From: Brachybacterium alimentarium
GTDB lineage: Bacteria > Actinomycetota > Actinomycetes > Actinomycetales > Dermabacteraceae
Reading direction: 5' to 3'
Assembly (NCBI RefSeq): GCF_002332425.1
Contig: NZ_NRGS01000031.1
Coordinates: 16,976 to 80,975 of the forward strand
DNA: 64,000 nucleotides
Shown: piece by piece, positions 60,394 to 64,000 of the stretch
How positions within the stretch are numbered: position 1 is the stretch's first letter
Layout of the letters: every line of letters begins with the position of its first letter
Notes under the pieces: generated by a model
What the model saw: the letters and a program-made list of their open reading frames with translations, nothing else
The model's database searches: none
Told to the model about the DNA's origin: nothing
Program-made: the position numbers and the translations under genes

Positions 60394-60416
60394 CTCCCGC
60401 TCGATACAGTCGGGAG
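60394..60416. promoter_or_regulatory. Inverted repeat upstream of the alpha-mannosidase
   Basis: CTCCCG (60394-60399) and CGGGAG (60411-60416) are perfect arms around an 11-bp spacer that contains CGATACAG. It lies about 75 bp before the start codon, where a repressor or promoter is expected. The regulator is unknown. Confidence 0.35.
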
Positions 60417-60489
60417 CAGTCGACGGGTGATCCGCCGATCCCGACGATCCTGACCTACCGGGCGCTCGCGCGCCTCGAGGAGCAGCTGC

Positions 60490-63400
60490 ATGTTCGATGA
60501 CAGGGAGCTCACCGAGTCCCGTATCCGCCGCTTCACCAGGGACCACCTGACGCCCCAGGTCCACCAGGAGACCGCGCCGGTCACGATCGCCGCGTACCGG
60601 GTCGAGGGCGAGCCGATCCCTCCGCGCGAGGCGATCGTGGACCACGCGGGCGACTACGCCCCGCTCGAGGTCGGCGCACCGCTGGGCCGTGCCTGGTCGA
60701 CCACCTGGCTCCACGTGACCGGGACCGTCCCCGCACAGTGGGCCGACGACGAACGCTCGGACCCTGAGCTGATCGTCGACCTCGCCTTCAGCGGCCAGCC
60801 CGGCTTCCAGGCCGAGGCGCTTGTGTTCACGCCCGACGCCGTGCCCGTCAAGGCGATCAACCCTTACAACCGGTACCTGCCGGTGCGCCCGGGCGAGCAG
60901 CTGGACTACTACCTCGAGTGCGCGGCGAACCCGAACGTGGCCGGGGAGTGGACCTTCGCGCCCACCCCGCTCGGCGACCTCGCCACCGTGCCCGAGGAGG
61001 ACCTCTACTTGCTCCGCGAGCTGCACCTGGCGCGCCGTGACGTGCGGATCGGGGAGCTCGTCGAGGACGTCCGGGCGCTTGTCGGTCTGATGGCCGAGCT
61101 CGACGAGGCCTCGCAGCGCCGCCACGAGATCCTGCGCGCCCTGGAGGACGCCTGCGACACCGTTGATCCCGACGACGTGCCCGGCACCGTCGAGGCCGCC
61201 CGTGAGGTGCTGGCCCCGGCCCTCGCCCGGCCGGCGCACCGCTCGGCGCTGACCGTCCTGGCCACCGGGCACGCCCACATCGACTCCGCCTGGCTGTGGC
61301 CGGTGCGCGAGACCGTGCGCAAGGTGGCGCGCACCTTCGCCAACGTGTGCGCGCTCCTCGAGTCCGATCCTGATCTCACCTTCTCCGCGTCCTCCGCGCA
61401 GCAGTACCGCTGGCTGAAGGACCGCTATCCGGAGCTCTTCGCCCGGATACAGGAGCACGTCGCCGCGGGACGCTTCGTCCCGGTGGGCGGCATGTGGGTC
61501 GAGTCGGACACGAACATGCCCGGTTCCGAGGCGATGGCCCGGCAGTTCATCGCCGGCAAACGGTTCTTCCTGGAGAACTTCGGAGTCGAGACGAGGGAGA
61601 CCTGGCTGCCGGACTCCTTCGGCTACTCCGCCGCGCTCCCACAGATCGCCGCGCTCGCCGGTCAGGACAACTTCCTCACCCAGAAGGTCTCCTGGAACCA
61701 GGTCAACACCTTCCCGCACCACACCTTCCGCTGGGAGGGCCTGGACGGCACCAGCGTGTTCACCCACTTCCCGCCCGCGGACACCTACAACGGGATGCTC
61801 ACCGGCGAGGAGCTGGCCTACTTCGAGCGCAACTTCAAGGAGAAGGGACGCTCCTCGATCGGCATGGACCTGTTCGGCTGGGGCGACGGCGGCGGCGGAC
61901 CCACCCGCGAGATGATGGCCGCCGGCCGTCGCGCCGCGGACCTCGAAGGGTCCCCGCGCGTCGAGTTCGGCACCCCGCAGGAGTTCTTCGACCGGGCCCG
62001 CGCCGAATACCCGGACGCCCCGGTGTGGAACGGCGAGCTGTATCTCGAGCTGCACCGGGGCACCTACTCCGCACAGCCGGGCACCAAGCAGGGCAACCGT
62101 CGCAGCGAGCATCTGCTGCACGAGGCCGAGTTCCTCTCCGCGCTCGCCGCGCTGCGCGCCGGCTTCGAGTATCCGCACGACGAGCTCGAGGCACTGTGGG
62201 AGAACGTGCTGCTGGGTCAGTTCCACGACATCCTGCCCGGCTCCTCGATCGCCTGGGTGCATCGCGAGGCCGAGCAGGATCACGCCGAGACCGCCGCGCG
62301 CGCCGAGGCGGTCATCGCCGGGGCGCTCGCCGCCCTCGGCGACGCCGGGGCCGACGCAGCGGCTGGGCACGGGGCCGACGGGACTGCCGGCGGGACCGGT
62401 GGGACTGCTGGCGGGACTGGCGGGGCTGGCGGGGCTGGCGGGACTGGCGGGGCTGGCGGGGCCGGCGGGATTGCTGGCGGGGCCGACGGCGCCGTCGGCG
62501 GGGACTGCGTCGGCGGGGCCGGCGGGGCCGCGGGGGCCCGCGTGCTGCTGAACACTGCACCGGTGCCGCGTCGCGGAGTGCCCGCCTACACCGCCGGGCC
62601 CGTGCGCCGCAGCGCCGAGGGTGTCGTGGTGATCCGTGCGGGAGACACCATCAGCGTGGAGAATGCCGCGCTGCGCGCCGAGATCGACGCCACCGGGGCG
62701 ATCACCTCGCTCGTGGACCGCGTCAGCGGGCGCGAGTCCATCGCCCCCGGTGCCTGCGGCGCCCTGCTGCAGCTGCACCGCGACACGCCCAACGCCTGGG
62801 ACGCCTGGGACATCGATGAGTTCTACCGCCACGTGGTGCGCGATCTCGACGAGCCGACGTCCGTCGAGGTCAGCGAGGAGGGGGCCGGGGTCCGGGTCCG
62901 CTTCACCTACTCCACCTCAGTGCCCGAGGGGGCGGAGAGCTCCGGCGTGACCGGAGCGGGCTCGACGATCGTGAAGACCTTCGTGCTGCTCCCGGGGGAC
63001 GAGTCGCTCGAGATCGTCCTCGACATCGACTGGCACGAGCGCAAGAAGGTCCTGAAGCTCGGCTTCGGGCTCGACGTGCGCGCCGCCTCCCTGAGCAGCG
63101 AGATCCAGTTCGGCCACCTCGACCGGCCGATCCCCGTGAACACCAGCTGGGACGCCGCACGCTTCGAGACCTGCGCCCACCGCTGGGTGCATCTCGCCGA
63201 GGGCGACTATGGGGTGGCGATCGCCAACGACTCCACCTACGGCCACGACGTGCTGCGCACCCTGCGCGAGGACGACGGCGGCACCACCACGACGGCCCGC
63301 CTGACCCTGGTGCGCTCCCCGGAGTTCCCCGATCCCGCCGCCGACCACGGCCGGTACACGTTCCGTGTCGCCGTGCGCCCCGGGGCGGGCATCGCCGAGG

Positions 63401-63774
63401 CGATGGAGGAGGGATACCGCCTGAACCTGCCCGAGCGCGAGGTCAGCGCCGCGGTCGCCGCAACGGCCTCCGCGCCGCTGGTCACGGTCGACTCCCCGCG
63501 CGTGCTGGTGGAGACGGTGAAGCTCGCCGAGGATCGCTCCGGCGACCTCGTGGTGCGCCTGTACGAGGCCTCCGGTGCCCGGGTGCCGGCGCGCGTGCAG
63601 CTCGATGCGGCGCTCGCCGGGGGAGAGGTGACAGCGGTGGACCTGCTGGAGCGCTCCTTCGCCGAGGACGCCCCGGCGTTCCGCTCCGCGCTGGATCGCG
63701 ACGAGGACGGCGCGGTCCGGCTCGTCTTCCACCCCTTCGAGATCAAGACCCTGCGGGTGAGCCGACAGAGCTGA
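60490..63774 (+). CDS. Glycoside hydrolase family 38 alpha-mannosidase
   Basis: 1094 aa, with GAGGAG seven bases before ATG. The N-terminal carbohydrate-binding-like region (~1-250) is followed by the GH38 catalytic domain. Zinc ligands lie in GHAHIDSAWLWP (~259-270), the nucleophile Asp in WLPDSFGYSAALPQI (~375), and the later zinc His in LLGQFHDILPGSSI. C-terminal beta-sandwich domains complete the protein. It removes alpha-mannose from glycans; there is no signal peptide, so it is cytoplasmic. Residues ~634-686 are a Gly-Gly-Ala/Thr repeat insert (DNA 62389-62546) between the helical bundle and the beta domains, absent from usual relatives. It could degrade imported mannosides or own mannosylated compounds. 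Confidence 0.95.
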   Translation: MFDDRELTESRIRRFTRDHLTPQVHQETAPVTIAAYRVEGEPIPPREAIVDHAGDYAPLEVGAPLGRAWSTTWLHVTGTVPAQWADDERSDPELIVDLAFSGQPGFQAEALVFTPDAVPVKAINPYNRYLPVRPGEQLDYYLECAANPNVAGEWTFAPTPLGDLATVPEEDLYLLRELHLARRDVRIGELVEDVRALVGLMAELDEASQRRHEILRALEDACDTVDPDDVPGTVEAAREVLAPALARPAHRSALTVLATGHAHIDSAWLWPVRETVRKVARTFANVCALLESDPDLTFSASSAQQYRWLKDRYPELFARIQEHVAAGRFVPVGGMWVESDTNMPGSEAMARQFIAGKRFFLENFGVETRETWLPDSFGYSAALPQIAALAGQDNFLTQKVSWNQVNTFPHHTFRWEGLDGTSVFTHFPPADTYNGMLTGEELAYFERNFKEKGRSSIGMDLFGWGDGGGGPTREMMAAGRRAADLEGSPRVEFGTPQEFFDRARAEYPDAPVWNGELYLELHRGTYSAQPGTKQGNRRSEHLLHEAEFLSALAALRAGFEYPHDELEALWENVLLGQFHDILPGSSIAWVHREAEQDHAETAARAEAVIAGALAALGDAGADAAAGHGADGTAGGTGGTAGGTGGAGGAGGTGGAGGAGGIAGGADGAVGGDCVGGAGGAAGARVLLNTAPVPRRGVPAYTAGPVRRSAEGVVVIRAGDTISVENAALRAEIDATGAITSLVDRVSGRESIAPGACGALLQLHRDTPNAWDAWDIDEFYRHVVRDLDEPTSVEVSEEGAGVRVRFTYSTSVPEGAESSGVTGAGSTIVKTFVLLPGDESLEIVLDIDWHERKKVLKLGFGLDVRAASLSSEIQFGHLDRPIPVNTSWDAARFETCAHRWVHLAEGDYGVAIANDSTYGHDVLRTLREDDGGTTTTARLTLVRSPEFPDPAADHGRYTFRVAVRPGAGIAEAMEEGYRLNLPEREVSAAVAATASAPLVTVDSPRVLVETVKLAEDRSGDLVVRLYEASGARVPARVQLDAALAGGEVTAVDLLERSFAEDAPAFRSALDRDEDGAVRLVFHPFEIKTLRVSRQS

Positions 63775-64000
63775 CCCCCGCGGCGCGGCCGGGCGTCCAG
63801 CGCGGCTAGTCGTCCAGCACGGCCGGCGTGGCCGCCACGACCGGCGTGACCGGCGCGGCCACTACGACCGGCGCGACCGGGCGCCCAGTGCGACCGGCGC
63901 AGCCGGCGCAACTACCACGACGCGCACGACCGGGCACGACCGGGCGTCCAGTTTTGTGCCGCCACGACCGATGTTCGACGCTGTTATGTCGCAGGACATC
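63775..64000. other. Repeat-rich end of window with a possible mobile-element end
   Basis: 63790-63945 is made of imperfect cgaccggcg-type repeats. From about 63950 the base composition changes (gttttgtgcc) and an inverted repeat ATGTC-GCAG-GACAT lies at 63986-63999. Similar ATGTC/GACAT palindromes occur at ends of some IS481-like elements, from memory. No transposase is visible, so this is only a suggestion. Confidence 0.3.

Noticed and set aside
59131..62832. Long minus-strand open frame opposite the hydrolase and alpha-mannosidase genes
   Set aside because: Antisense shadow of GH38 and the serine hydrolase; the translation is low-complexity and lacks any motif.

Overview
The window is GC-rich chromosomal DNA from an actinomycete. 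Signs are the strong G/C bias at third codon positions, frequent GTG starts, 4-nt ATGA/GTGA gene overlaps, and a complete actinobacterial fhaA-fhaB-pstP-rodA-pbpA-pknA-pknB division/cell-wall cluster with crgA beside it. The gene set fits Micrococcales, perhaps Brachybacterium or another Dermabacteraceae; that placement is from memory of the families and is untested. There is no phage, plasmid or CRISPR array, and only a doubtful insertion-sequence end at the right edge.

Layout. 0.2-5.6 kb: type II NADH dehydrogenase, an SRPBCC protein, a small membrane protein and a flavin disulfide-type oxidoreductase lacking the catalytic His. 5.7-10.2 kb: a ROK regulator, sugar porter and sulfatase operon behind a perfect TGTGA-N6-TCACA site. 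10.4-14.6 kb: sbcDC. 14.9-21.3 kb: glutaminase-STAS, a DUF456 protein and a heterodimeric ABC exporter. 21.4-25.6 kb: a methyltransferase, a DUF559-type nuclease-like gene and a DUF6318 protein, embedded in minisatellites, three of them with an exact 32-bp period. 25.6-32.5 kb: a second heterodimeric ABC exporter and a polar amino-acid ABC uptake operon with a textbook promoter giving a leaderless mRNA. 32.7-34.7 kb: a CobW-type metallochaperone and an acidic lipoprotein.

35.0-40.8 kb: a divergent four-gene locus encoding a fatty-acyl reductase/HAD phosphatase fusion, a short-chain reductase, a PlsC-type acyltransferase and an alkyl-DHAP-synthase-like flavoprotein. Together these resemble an eukaryote-like ether-lipid pathway and are the most interesting system here. 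41.0-44.6 kb: a histidine phosphatase, a small unknown protein and a ThuA/ThuB-like pair. 45.0 kb: tRNA-Arg(ACG). 45.2-58.0 kb: LppM-like lipoprotein, crgA, a DUF881 protein and the division/kinase operon ending in trpG. 58.3-63.8 kb: a Tat-exported L,D-transpeptidase, a beta-lactamase-fold hydrolase and a GH38 alpha-mannosidase.

Two themes recur. First, genes without a Shine-Dalgarno sequence often have a TANNNT box exactly six or seven bases before the start codon, so they are probably leaderless. Second, short tandem arrays (5, 8, 9, 15, 18, 23, 32, 34, 36 bp) occur just after stop codons and inside coding linkers, so slippage has shaped both spacers and protein tails.
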